NCBI RefSeq assembly: GCF_006491645.1
Contig: NZ_VDCZ01000009.1
Location: forward strand, 1-64,000
Direction: 5' to 3'
Origin: Flavobacterium profundi
GTDB lineage: Bacteria > Bacteroidota > Bacteroidia > Flavobacteriales > Flavobacteriaceae
Length of the DNA stretch: 64,000 nt
The first letter of the stretch is position 1. The number at the start of each line of letters is the position of its first letter. Made by a program: the position numbers and the translations under genes. The notes under the pieces are model-generated. The model had not been told where the DNA came from, did no database searches, and saw only the letters and a list, made by a program, of their open reading frames with translations. Positions 36,019 through 45,222 of the stretch are shown here, one piece after another.

Positions 36019-36345
36019 TTAATGTTTTAAAGTGTATTGTATTCCTTCTAAATCAAATTCTAGTTCACCAGTGCTTTCATCAAATGTCATGTAAATGTAT
36101 GCACTCCAAACAGGGCGATAATATCTATTTGCTTTAAATACATCCGAATAAAATATAAAACTTTCATTATTTACCATATCTCTGCATTCAATTTCAAATG
36201 AACCTTTAAAATTTTGTCGCAACACATTTACCTCTAGTTCTAAATTAAAATGATGTTTTGTAGGATTTAATTTAGCAAATTGTAAAAATGATTGAACTGC
36301 TCTAAATGATGCTGTCAGCTGGTCTCTGTTTAATAAATCACCCAT
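36019..36345 (-). CDS. Hypothetical protein, 108 aa
   Basis: A 108-aa protein with an amphipathic N-terminal helix (LNRDQLTASFRAVQSFLQFA) and a beta-rich C-terminus (YRPVWSAYIYMTFDESTGELEFDLEGIQYTLKH). There is no signal peptide. It is packed between hsdS (3 bp) and the Ntn-like gene (3 bp) in the same orientation, which suggests a partner of one of them. I do not recognise it. Confidence 0.55.
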   Translation of the reverse strand: MGDLLNRDQLTASFRAVQSFLQFAKLNPTKHHFNLELEVNVLRQNFKGSFEIECRDMVNNESFIFYSDVFKANRYYRPVWSAYIYMTFDESTGELEFDLEGIQYTLKH

Positions 36346-36347
36346 AC

Positions 36348-37655
36348 TTATTCTATTACCTTTACTTTTCCTGTTACTACATCACTAATTAAAGCGGAAC
36401 GGTATTCGGTTAATAAATCGATTAATTTTTTTGTTTTCATTAACCTAAATTCCATTTGATTAGCATGCAATTCAATATAATTAATTATTGACTCTTGCTC
36501 TGAAATTTCAGGTAATGGTACTTGAAAGTTTTTTAAAACTTCAAAATTTAAACCTTCACGACCACTTCCTGTTTGTTCCTTTCTAATTTGCTCCTGACCT
36601 ATGTTAGAATATAAAATATAATACAAATATTTGGTCAATACTTTATTATTAGGACGCAAAATACTAACGTGTTGGTTTACATTTGCTTCACCTAAAGTTT
36701 CATCAACATAAAAACATCTTCCTATCGAAGCACCAGTAATATTTAGTAATACATCCCCAGAATGCACTTTACTATTTTTCATAGAATTATGTATGTCTTC
36801 ATTAATGTATGCTACATCATCTAACCTTAATCCATCAAAATGGATATTTTGACTACGTAATAGAGGAATTCCAGTTAACTCATAAACACTCGCTCCTCCA
36901 GAAGGTGTAACACCACTACCTACTTTTGAAACGATATGTTTAATCTTTTTTACGTTCCAATTTTCAGGTATTTCTCCAATAAATTCGATATTAGAATTTT
37001 TAAGATTTTGACTTGATGTTATTCCTTTAGTAATTACTTGATTAATTAATGCTGTTTTTTCTTCTTTGATAAGTTTATATAATTGTTTTTTATCTTCGAT
37101 GAGTTGGTCTATCTCTTGTGTTTTTTTATTAAGATAGTTTGCTATTAAGGTTTGTTCGTGTGGTGGTGGAATAATTAAGTCAGCATTTTTTATTAATTCT
37201 TGATTTAAAATTTTTGCACCGTAAATATTTTCATTTGCATTTTTAATAATTTGCTGTGGTAATGCATAATAAAAAAACTCCAAATTATCTTCGTTATCTG
37301 GGTCAATAGAAAAAATTGCTTCATTTGTATAACAATCAATTTCTGTAAATGCTACTTTACCAACCGATAGTTTAAAACTATATAATAAAGACCCTTTAGG
37401 AACAATTGTAGGGTTTAAATCCTCAATAGCTTTATCTGTAATTTTATTGGATGAATCTGAAATATATTTACCATCTAAATCACCAATATTTATCCAAACA
37501 TTATTACCATCATTGTAATATTCACTTTTACCAGAAGGTGGAGTAAAACCTGTTCTAAAAGAAAAATTATATTTGACTTTTGAAATTTTCCAATGTTCCG
37601 GAATATCACCTATCCATTCTATATTAGTTGGCTTGTATTTTTCGTATTTTTTCAT
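36348..37655 (-). CDS. hsdS: Type I restriction specificity subunit S
   Basis: A 435-aa protein with the duplicated HsdS plan. Each half starts with a recognisable target-recognition domain opening, NIEWIGDIPEHWKISKVKY (near 8) and NIEFIGEIPENWNVKKIKH (near 220), and ends in a conserved helix (LIANYLNKKTQEIDQLIEDK and IINYIELHANQMEFRLMKTK). It would define the bipartite DNA sequence recognised by the HsdM2S methylase and HsdR. It is the fourth gene of the operon, not directly next to hsdM, because a GmrSD-like and a metallopeptidase-like gene intervene. The two recognition domains are divergent, as usual. Confidence 0.95.
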   Translation of the reverse strand: MKKYEKYKPTNIEWIGDIPEHWKISKVKYNFSFRTGFTPPSGKSEYYNDGNNVWINIGDLDGKYISDSSNKITDKAIEDLNPTIVPKGSLLYSFKLSVGKVAFTEIDCYTNEAIFSIDPDNEDNLEFFYYALPQQIIKNANENIYGAKILNQELIKNADLIIPPPHEQTLIANYLNKKTQEIDQLIEDKKQLYKLIKEEKTALINQVITKGITSSQNLKNSNIEFIGEIPENWNVKKIKHIVSKVGSGVTPSGGASVYELTGIPLLRSQNIHFDGLRLDDVAYINEDIHNSMKNSKVHSGDVLLNITGASIGRCFYVDETLGEANVNQHVSILRPNNKVLTKYLYYILYSNIGQEQIRKEQTGSGREGLNFEVLKNFQVPLPEISEQESIINYIELHANQMEFRLMKTKKLIDLLTEYRSALISDVVTGKVKVIE

Positions 37656-37663
37656 TCTATATT

Positions 37664-39283
37664 TTATATGATAGTAATATCTTCAGGATAGATAGTAAAC
37701 ATATCTTTAAAGTTTTCTCGAATCCATTTTGTTGTTTCTTCTTTTGTATATTTTGGTGTTAACCATTCATAATCATATGTAAAATCGCCCTCTTGTTTAA
37801 TCCATTTATGAATCATGTCATAAGATGTATTGTATGTATAAAATGCATTAAATGATTTTTCAATATTTTCTGATGGAAATTCGTCAAAATGCATTGGATG
37901 AATTTCTTTATCTATATCGTCTATGTAAAGTGCTCTATGCTTATCAAAAAGTTCTACTACTTTTTCTAATTCTATTTCTGAACAGCATTCGCTAGTCATA
38001 CTCTTACCAATCCAGCAAAAGACATTTGGATATTTTAATTTGTCTTGTTGCATTTTTAAATACTTAGAAAAAAACAAACGAATTGGTAAATTATTTGAAT
38101 TAAAATCCATTTTTTTTTCTTCTTCCATTAATTCTTTAATACTGGATTCTGTTTCAATCCATTTATTTACCGCTTCTATGCCAAAATAAGGAGACAGACA
38201 AAAAATAAGGTCACATAATTTTTCACTATTTTTTATGTATTCTTCTGCGGAATAATCTTGAATACAATTTTCCCATGCTGTTTTATCTTTACTTATTGCT
38301 TGGCAAAGCATAATAAAACGTATTCCTGGATCATTTGAATAGATAAAACTTTCAAAATGAAATATGTCATGCGGAAAACCTTCAGTAGGGTTTATTGCAA
38401 TATCACAAACTAATAAAAACAATCCAATTGTAGCATTATTAAAATCTGCTGGAACATTTATTTTTGTAATTTTCAAAAACAAGTCAAATGCTTCAACATA
38501 TATCCCATTAAGCATTCCACTTTTTTTAAAGTCGTCGTATTTTAATGTGTTTTCAGATGCTATAGTTAAATATTGTAATTGATTGAATCTTGCTTGACCT
38601 TCGTAGATGGCTTTTATGCCTAGTGGTGCTATCCCTATTGCTGAATCAATGTAAAAACCATCCACTTTATTTTGTTCTAACTTCTTAAATTCTTCGAGCC
38701 ATTTTGTTACATTGGGTAAAAATTGATACTCTTTATCTAAACAATGTGCAAGGGTATGAACGGATGTTGTCCATAAGATTCTATAACAATGTCCTACTGA
38801 AAGGAAAAACCTTCTATCTTTTACTATTTTATGAATGTTTTTATTGTCATAAGCAAACCACTTTGCATAGAGTAGATCGTGATAATTATTTAAAATACGA
38901 TTTACTTCATAGTTATCTAATTTCTTATGGGTCTTAAAATAATGATTGTCATACTTAATTATTGGTTTATACCTTTCATTTCTTTCTATAAGTGTTTTCA
39001 AATCTCCGTGTACAGCGTGAGAAAGTGCTGGGTAACTTAAACTTAAAATAAAACCAAAATTTGACCCTACATGTTGCCACCAATGGATGTTTTCATGCAG
39101 AAATGTTGAAAAAGCCTGAATTTTATTTGGTGATAAATCATCTTCTTTTAATGCCACATGAATATCTTCTCGTAATCTAATTACGAATTGCATTGGATTA
39201 TAAGTACCTCGAGCATTGGTTGAGTTGAAATTTTCTTCGTCAAATGCATCAGTAAAAAGTAAATTAGAATTTAATTCCATCAT
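37664..39283 (-). CDS. Putative HExxH metallopeptidase-like protein, 539 aa
   Basis: A 539-aa cytosolic-looking protein with one motif of interest, FLHENIHWWQHVGSN, where HENIH (residues 63-67) fits the zinc-binding HExxH consensus. A later segment GIKAIYEGQARFNQLQYL could supply the third ligand (Glu), as in gluzincins. The rest is alpha-helical and unlike any family I know. It has no signal peptide. The start overlaps the stop of the upstream DUF262/DUF1524 gene (ATGA), so the two are coupled. The peptidase reading rests on the motif alone. Confidence 0.5.
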   Translation of the reverse strand: MMELNSNLLFTDAFDEENFNSTNARGTYNPMQFVIRLREDIHVALKEDDLSPNKIQAFSTFLHENIHWWQHVGSNFGFILSLSYPALSHAVHGDLKTLIERNERYKPIIKYDNHYFKTHKKLDNYEVNRILNNYHDLLYAKWFAYDNKNIHKIVKDRRFFLSVGHCYRILWTTSVHTLAHCLDKEYQFLPNVTKWLEEFKKLEQNKVDGFYIDSAIGIAPLGIKAIYEGQARFNQLQYLTIASENTLKYDDFKKSGMLNGIYVEAFDLFLKITKINVPADFNNATIGLFLLVCDIAINPTEGFPHDIFHFESFIYSNDPGIRFIMLCQAISKDKTAWENCIQDYSAEEYIKNSEKLCDLIFCLSPYFGIEAVNKWIETESSIKELMEEEKKMDFNSNNLPIRLFFSKYLKMQQDKLKYPNVFCWIGKSMTSECCSEIELEKVVELFDKHRALYIDDIDKEIHPMHFDEFPSENIEKSFNAFYTYNTSYDMIHKWIKQEGDFTYDYEWLTPKYTKEETTKWIRENFKDMFTIYPEDITII

Positions 39284-41052
39284 TTTTTCCAGATTAATTC
39301 TGCCACAGCATAAAGATTTTCAGCTCTTTTATCTATCTCTAATTCTTGCCAATTTTCAATTGCTAAATAGTCTGTAGTTTGTTTTAAAGTAGAGTAGTCT
39401 TTTAATTTTGCTCTTTTATTACTCCAACTAGAATCTCTTAATGAGCTGTTTAGTTTTCCTTGTATAAGCGTTAGATTTCCTAATGTAAGTAACTTACCAC
39501 TGCGTATTTCTTTGGTTATTCCATCTGGTAATGTTTTCCAGTTTTTGTTCCAATTTTTAGGCATCATGTGTTCTACACTAAAACCGCTAAAGTTTAATTT
39601 TCGGTTGTCAACATAGGCATGATTTAAATCATGTAATGCAATACAGTATAAAACTTCGCGGCTGTATTTATTGATCAAGTATTTACCAAAAAATGCTTCT
39701 TTGAATTCGACATCATCAGGAAACTTATTAGTTACTTCAGCATAACTGTTTAGTTTTTCTAACAAGTTTTTAGCTGTTATGTTTTCCATATCATTTACCT
39801 CACTTAATATGGAAATAAATAAATTGTTGTAGTTTTTGGTAGTCAATTTACAAATGGTTCTTCTAGCAATGTAAGATTCTAAAACTCTCAAAATTTTGAT
39901 TCTCTCTTCAAGGTTTGAAACTTCTTTATAAATTAAAAGTATTAATGGGAATATAGTATTTACATCAAATTCTCGTATTAAGTGGAAGAATCTTTTTTCG
40001 TGTTGGTCAAAGCTAATTTCTGCCAAGTTTTCGCCATCAGGCATTTCTTCATATACTTTTGCGTATTCATTAATGTCTTTCGCAAAAGCAATTTTATCTT
40101 CGACAGATAAATCTTTTAAATGATTTTTAAACTCTTTAAACAAAGTGTCTAGTTTTACATTTGCTTCTTTTTTTATTACTAAATAACTATATAGAAATAA
40201 TTCAACAGTAGTTCTTCTAATTCTACCCGATGTTTTTTCTCTATTCCAGAAATCAATTGCATCTTCGTCAGCTTCAAAAACAGATTGCCAATAAGGCTCG
40301 TAATATTCCCTGAGTTCAACTGCTGAAAATAAATAATTTTTAAGTAATTCTGCTGTTGTAAGCTTTACACCTAGTGAATTAATTGTATCAAAAATTTGCT
40401 GTACATCATCATCAGCATTTAATGCCATGTGAATAACTGGTAATTTTTCAATAACAATATTTATATACTTCCTTACATCATCAATGTTGCATTCGTTTTC
40501 AATTTTATGACGATAATAAATATATCCTCCTACAATTCTACTTTCATTTTCAAGTCTCTTTTCTACTTCATCTATTCGTAAATTTTTATATTCTTCCCAT
40601 AGTTCTTGATTATTGTCTTTATTTTGAATAATAGTTTGAAAATGTTCTCTATCTACCTTGCTATGTTGGATTCTAATTTTTTCGTTACCGTACGAATCTT
40701 CAAAAGTTAAAAACTTATTTATCCATGTTTTAGCGCTTATTTCTGGTGTAGCATCATGAAATGCTTTTAGCAAAAGATTTATCGTTGTCATTCGCTGTTG
40801 ACCATCAATAAGCTCGTATTCAGTGGCTCCAACTTGAGAAGTTAATAGTTGTTTTATAATAATTGTTCCTATAAAATGTTCGCTTTTAGGATTATTATTT
40901 ATTACTAATTCTTCATATTCTTCTAAAATATTTTCCCATAATTCTGACCAGTTTTCCACTTTCCAAACATAACTTCTTTGAAAAAAAGGGATTATATATT
41001 GACTAGAGCCATTTAAGAATGATAATAATTTTTCTTTGCTTGCACTTAACAT
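39280..41052 (-). CDS. DUF262/DUF1524 protein (GmrSD-like type IV restriction nuclease)
   Basis: A 590-aa protein joining both GmrSD-type domains in one chain. N-terminal DUF262 has IPFFQRSYVW (21-30), HFIGTIIIKQ and the hallmark DGQQR (83-87, YELIDGQQRMTTINLLL). C-terminal DUF1524 carries the HNH-like stretch FSVEHMMPKNWNKNW with the later GNLTLIQGKLNSSLRDSSW. The family includes GmrSD, BrxU and relatives that restrict modified phage DNA using NTP hydrolysis. It lies 10 bp after hsdM, so a second, modification-dependent restriction activity may accompany the type I system. Relevant substrate unknown. Confidence 0.85.
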   Translation of the reverse strand: MLSASKEKLLSFLNGSSQYIIPFFQRSYVWKVENWSELWENILEEYEELVINNNPKSEHFIGTIIIKQLLTSQVGATEYELIDGQQRMTTINLLLKAFHDATPEISAKTWINKFLTFEDSYGNEKIRIQHSKVDREHFQTIIQNKDNNQELWEEYKNLRIDEVEKRLENESRIVGGYIYYRHKIENECNIDDVRKYINIVIEKLPVIHMALNADDDVQQIFDTINSLGVKLTTAELLKNYLFSAVELREYYEPYWQSVFEADEDAIDFWNREKTSGRIRRTTVELFLYSYLVIKKEANVKLDTLFKEFKNHLKDLSVEDKIAFAKDINEYAKVYEEMPDGENLAEISFDQHEKRFFHLIREFDVNTIFPLILLIYKEVSNLEERIKILRVLESYIARRTICKLTTKNYNNLFISILSEVNDMENITAKNLLEKLNSYAEVTNKFPDDVEFKEAFFGKYLINKYSREVLYCIALHDLNHAYVDNRKLNFSGFSVEHMMPKNWNKNWKTLPDGITKEIRSGKLLTLGNLTLIQGKLNSSLRDSSWSNKRAKLKDYSTLKQTTDYLAIENWQELEIDKRAENLYAVAELIWKK

Positions 41053-41062
41053 GTTCTTTCCT

Positions 41063-43012
41063 TTAGTTTAATATTGTTTTTTCTGCTTCCACTGTTTTTT
41101 CTTCCAAAGCTAAAATATCTGCTTTAATATCAGACAATGGTCTCAATGGTTTGAATTCGTAGAAATACTTAGTAAAGTTAATTTCATAACCTGTTTTTGT
41201 TTTGCTATGGTCTATCCATGCGTTTGAGACATGTGGTTTAACTTCAGCTTCAAAATAGTCTTCAATTCTTTGTGGTTGTAATTTACCTGTACTGTCTTTT
41301 TTTAAGAAAGCGACATTCTCATAATCACGTAATGCAGAAGATGGTTTTATTGTGATTTCTTTATTGTTTTCGATGGTTAGTTTGTTTTCTTCTTGTGTCC
41401 ATTTTCCTTCTTCGAGATGCATGTTATACAATTGTATAAAATCTTCTTTTGCTTTGTTGAGGTCTTCTGTTGACGCATTGTTTAAGAACTCTACAAATGC
41501 CTGTTTATCATGTGCTACTTTTGTCATTACATCTAACCAGTCAGGCTGTTCGATAGTAATTCTTGCATAGCCAAAAAACTCATTAGGATATATTTTACTG
41601 AATTCGTTTTCTTCAAAGTTTCCGTATAATTGCGTAATGAATCCAATACCTTTTGTTGTTCCATTTTCAGGAATTTCTTTTCTTTTATTCCCTAAACTAC
41701 GGTCTTTTTTATTCCAGAATCTATTTATATCTAATTTTCCTTCTTTAACTAATTCTTCATCCTTAACACCTGTAGCGTTAATTAATTGGATTTTTCCTTT
41801 TCTAGCTTCACTTTTGTGATTTGTCACTATCCAAATGTATGTTGAAATACCTGTGTTATAGAATAATTGATCCGGTAATGCTACAACAGCTTCCAACCAA
41901 TCGTTTTCAATTATCCAACGACGAATATTGCTTTCACCGCTTTCAGCAGCACCTGTGAATAATGGAGAACCATTAAAAACTACAGCAATGCGAGTTCCAT
42001 CAGGTTTCATTTTAGACATCATATGTTGTAAAAACAATAGTGAACCATCATTGATACGTGGTAAACCTGCTCCAAAACGACCCGACATCCCTTTTTTTTC
42101 TGCTTCGGCTGTGATTATTTTTTGAGCTTTTTTCCAGTCTACACCAAAAGGAGGGTTGGAAAGCATATAGTCGAATTTTTCATCTTCTAAACCATCGACA
42201 GTAAATGTATTTCCAAATTTTATATTAGAGGGGTTTTGTCCTTTGATTAGCATATCTGATTTACAGATAGCATAGGATTCTGGATTGATTTCTTGACCAA
42301 AAACTTTTAATTCTGCTTTTGGATTTAGTTCGTTGATGTAGGTTTCTCCAATAGAAAGCATTCCACCAGTTCCACAAGCAGGATCGTATAATGTTTTTAC
42401 AATCCCTTCTTGTGTAAGTATTGTACGGTCTTCATTGAAAAGAAGATTTACCATTAGTTTAATTACCTCACGAGGTGTAAAATGTTCTCCAGCTGTTTCA
42501 TTAGATTGTTCTGCAAACTTTCTAATTAATTCTTCAAAAACGTACCCCATTTCCATAGATTCCATATCTGACAAATCTATTTCTTGGAATTTTTTTACCA
42601 CTCGATATAGAATGTCGGCTTTGGGATCGTCCATTCTATCAATTTGGTCATCGAAGTTAAAGTATTCAATTATTTCTCTAGCACTTGTAGAAAATCCGTT
42701 TATGAAATTTCTTAAATTAACAGCAACATTATTAGAGTCTGCTACCAATTTATCGAAGTTGAATTGACTTTTATTATGGAAATTAAATCCCGCTATTTTA
42801 TTTAAAGCTACATCCTTAGCACTTTCTTTTAGTTTTTCTATTTTGGGTAAATAGTCGAGTACTTTATCTTTTGTAGGAGCTAGAACGCAATCTAATCTTC
42901 TTAGTACTGTTAGTGGCAATATTACTTTTCCGTAATCTGATTGTTTGTAGTCACCTCTTAATAAGTCTGCTACTTTCCAGATGAGGTCTGCTTTTTCTTT
43001 GAAATTATTCAT
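41063..43012 (-). CDS. hsdM: Type I restriction-modification methyltransferase subunit M
   Basis: A 649-aa N6-adenine methyltransferase subunit. The N-terminal helical HsdM_N region (1-140, ADLLRGDYKQSDYGKVILPLTVLRRLD) precedes the methylase core with the SAM-binding DPACGTGG (210-217) and the catalytic NPPF (286-289). AGEHFTPREVIKLMV and VVFNGSPLFTGAAESGESNIRRWI are also typical. The C-terminal extension is longer than in EcoKI. The first gene of the minus-strand operon, it is preceded by a TACTTTTG -7 box (43,076-43,069). It protects self DNA by methylation at sites chosen by HsdS. Confidence 0.96.
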   Translation of the reverse strand: MNNFKEKADLIWKVADLLRGDYKQSDYGKVILPLTVLRRLDCVLAPTKDKVLDYLPKIEKLKESAKDVALNKIAGFNFHNKSQFNFDKLVADSNNVAVNLRNFINGFSTSAREIIEYFNFDDQIDRMDDPKADILYRVVKKFQEIDLSDMESMEMGYVFEELIRKFAEQSNETAGEHFTPREVIKLMVNLLFNEDRTILTQEGIVKTLYDPACGTGGMLSIGETYINELNPKAELKVFGQEINPESYAICKSDMLIKGQNPSNIKFGNTFTVDGLEDEKFDYMLSNPPFGVDWKKAQKIITAEAEKKGMSGRFGAGLPRINDGSLLFLQHMMSKMKPDGTRIAVVFNGSPLFTGAAESGESNIRRWIIENDWLEAVVALPDQLFYNTGISTYIWIVTNHKSEARKGKIQLINATGVKDEELVKEGKLDINRFWNKKDRSLGNKRKEIPENGTTKGIGFITQLYGNFEENEFSKIYPNEFFGYARITIEQPDWLDVMTKVAHDKQAFVEFLNNASTEDLNKAKEDFIQLYNMHLEEGKWTQEENKLTIENNKEITIKPSSALRDYENVAFLKKDSTGKLQPQRIEDYFEAEVKPHVSNAWIDHSKTKTGYEINFTKYFYEFKPLRPLSDIKADILALEEKTVEAEKTILN

Positions 43013-43363
43013 TGTAAATTTTTTGAAGAAGATTATATGAGAGTTATTTTCTCTTTTTCTAATCTTTTCAAAAGTAAAGTTTACCTGTAAATATTCCTAA
43101 TGATTTTTTTGACTAAAATGTGCAATTTTTTATTCGGTTTTAATTTGCTTTTTTAACACTTGTTATAGTTTTTATGTATCAAAAGTTAAACTTTTAGTTG
43201 TTTGATTTTTGAATAGGTTAAATAATTAAATTTGGTTTAGTAAAGATGTAAAAAAATCTATACTAATGACAATTAGTGTTTTATGAGGAATAATCACTGT
43301 CTAATGTCTACTCTTTTTGATTCTTAATTTCGCTCGTTTTTTAATTTTTAATGATTGCTTTAT
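43013..43363. other. Divergent intergenic region between the two cargo blocks
   Basis: No gene is present. It holds two oppositely oriented promoter candidates: TACTTTTG on the minus strand (43,076-43,069), 57 bp before hsdM, and TAAATTTG on the plus strand (43,227-43,234) with TTTG about 22 bp upstream (43,201-43,204), leading towards the T9SS/RHS block. The remainder is AT-rich without further structure. Confidence 0.65.
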
Positions 43364-45217
43364 ATGCTGTTAACTCGAAGTTCGTGTCTATTCTTAATGC
43401 TATTTTTGATAGTAGGATTGAAAAATTTTTCACAAGAATCTAAATTATTTGAAAAATCTACTATTTGGATTAAATCAGATAAAAATCAAAAAGAGAATGC
43501 TCTTTTTAATGAAAATCCAACAGTTAAAAAGATTGAGAATTTGGATGATTTAAAAAACAAATTGAGTGGAAAATCTACTTTATTTATAGCTTTTAACACT
43601 AATCCAAAATTAGAAACAAAAATTTTGACGTTAGACTATGGAACCAACAAAATTGATATCTCTAATAAGGGAATTTTTAAAAAATTAATTTTGGAGCATA
43701 GATTTAAGGATAGCCCTGCAAAAATTATTAGCTATACTTTTAATAATCCTAATCTCTCGATAAAAGCAAAAAATAAATTAATAATTGATTTACTTACAAA
43801 TCAAAATATCGAGGAAAATCAATTGCTGGAAGTGATTTATTTTCCAGAGGTTTTGAGTGACATAAATATAAGAAAGATAGAAACTTACTTATCTATTAAA
43901 TATGGAATTTCTTTAGATAAAGAGAAAGACTACATTAGTTTTAAAACAGATACTATTTGGAATGCTAATAGAAATAAAGGTTTTTCTAAAAGAGTTACAG
44001 GAATAACTGATACTTATACTATTGATTTTCGTCAGTTAAAATCTGGAAATTCTGAAAAAGATGGCATTTATGTAGCGTTTGATACTTTAAAAATTAAAAA
44101 AGAAATTTTACACAATCACTCTAATTATCTCTTATGGGGTGATAATGATAAAGCAACTCTTTTTAAAAGTAATTCTACAGAGAGTGAATTAGAAACATTT
44201 GAAAGAAGTTGGAAGTTGCAGTATTCAAAATTTGATTATCAACTTGATTCACTTTTCTATACTTTTTCTATTAATAAAAAAGAATTAAAAATAGAATCTA
44301 GTGAAAAAAGCAATAAAAAATTATGGTTAGTGTTTTCTGAAACTGAAGAAGGATTAATAAATATTCACCAAGCTAAATTAATTCCTTTAAAAAAGGAAGA
44401 TTCTACTTTTGTCACTTTTAAAAATATTTACTTATCAAAGGAAAATTATTTTAGTATAGTTAAACTTCCTGAAATTTTTATCCAATATGAAGTTGTTAAG
44501 AATTGTGATATAAACGAATATGTGTATAATTTTACTTTAAATGGAGGTGTTTCCGCTTATAGTATTGAAATTTTAGATAGCCAAAAGCGTTTAATTGAAA
44601 AGAAATCTTTGGATGATACTAAATTTTCAAAAACATTTAACAGATCGGGTAATTTTTACATAGTTGTCTCTGATAAAATAGGTAATAGTAGCATTCAAGA
44701 AATCATTATAGAAGAGATTCCTAATACTGAGATTTTATTGCCAACAGAGATTTTACTTTCTGAAAATGGCAATCAAAATATAACTCCTGTAATTATTAAA
44801 GATGCTAAATCTGATTATAAATTTGAATGGATATTTAATAATGAAGTAATTTCAAATCAGAAAGACATTACTGTTGAACAAACTGGGGACTATATTTTTA
44901 AAGTAACTAATAAAGATTGCTCAAAACAATATACTGTAAAAGTAATTGACAAAAATACTAGTAGTGCTAACTCAGAAATTGTTTTAAAGCCTAACCCTAT
45001 CAAAGCTGGTGAAAAGTTTAGTCTTGTATTTACTTATCCAAAGAGTCAAAATATTGAGATAATTATTCATGATAATAGTGGAAAAATTGTTTTTCAAAAG
45101 CAGTTTAAAGAAATTATACATTATGAATTTACTCATTCGTTTCCTGTTTCAGGAGTTTATTTAATATCTGTTCTTAATCAAGAGAAAAAACAAGTTTTCA
45201 AACTAATTGTTTTATAA
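43364..45217 (+). CDS. Secreted T9SS-sorted protein, partner of the RHS toxin
   Basis: A 617-aa exported protein with a signal peptide (MLLTRSSCLFLMLFLIVGLKNFS), then a domain of about 370 residues I do not recognise (VYFPEVLSDINIRKIETYL-like segment, GISLDKEKDYISF). Two Ig-like stretches (about 370-530) follow, and a type A T9SS C-terminal domain (LKPNPIKAGEKFSLVFTYP ... KLIVL). The ATG at 43,364 is used; a TTG three codons earlier would extend it. The gene ends 5 bp before the giant RHS gene, so the two form an operon. It may display or escort the RHS protein, which lacks its own T9SS signal; that is inference. Confidence 0.75.
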   Translation: MLLTRSSCLFLMLFLIVGLKNFSQESKLFEKSTIWIKSDKNQKENALFNENPTVKKIENLDDLKNKLSGKSTLFIAFNTNPKLETKILTLDYGTNKIDISNKGIFKKLILEHRFKDSPAKIISYTFNNPNLSIKAKNKLIIDLLTNQNIEENQLLEVIYFPEVLSDINIRKIETYLSIKYGISLDKEKDYISFKTDTIWNANRNKGFSKRVTGITDTYTIDFRQLKSGNSEKDGIYVAFDTLKIKKEILHNHSNYLLWGDNDKATLFKSNSTESELETFERSWKLQYSKFDYQLDSLFYTFSINKKELKIESSEKSNKKLWLVFSETEEGLINIHQAKLIPLKKEDSTFVTFKNIYLSKENYFSIVKLPEIFIQYEVVKNCDINEYVYNFTLNGGVSAYSIEILDSQKRLIEKKSLDDTKFSKTFNRSGNFYIVVSDKIGNSSIQEIIIEEIPNTEILLPTEILLSENGNQNITPVIIKDAKSDYKFEWIFNNEVISNQKDITVEQTGDYIFKVTNKDCSKQYTVKVIDKNTSSANSEIVLKPNPIKAGEKFSLVFTYPKSQNIEIIIHDNSGKIVFQKQFKEIIHYEFTHSFPVSGVYLISVLNQEKKQVFKLIVL

Positions 45218-45222
45218 TTATC

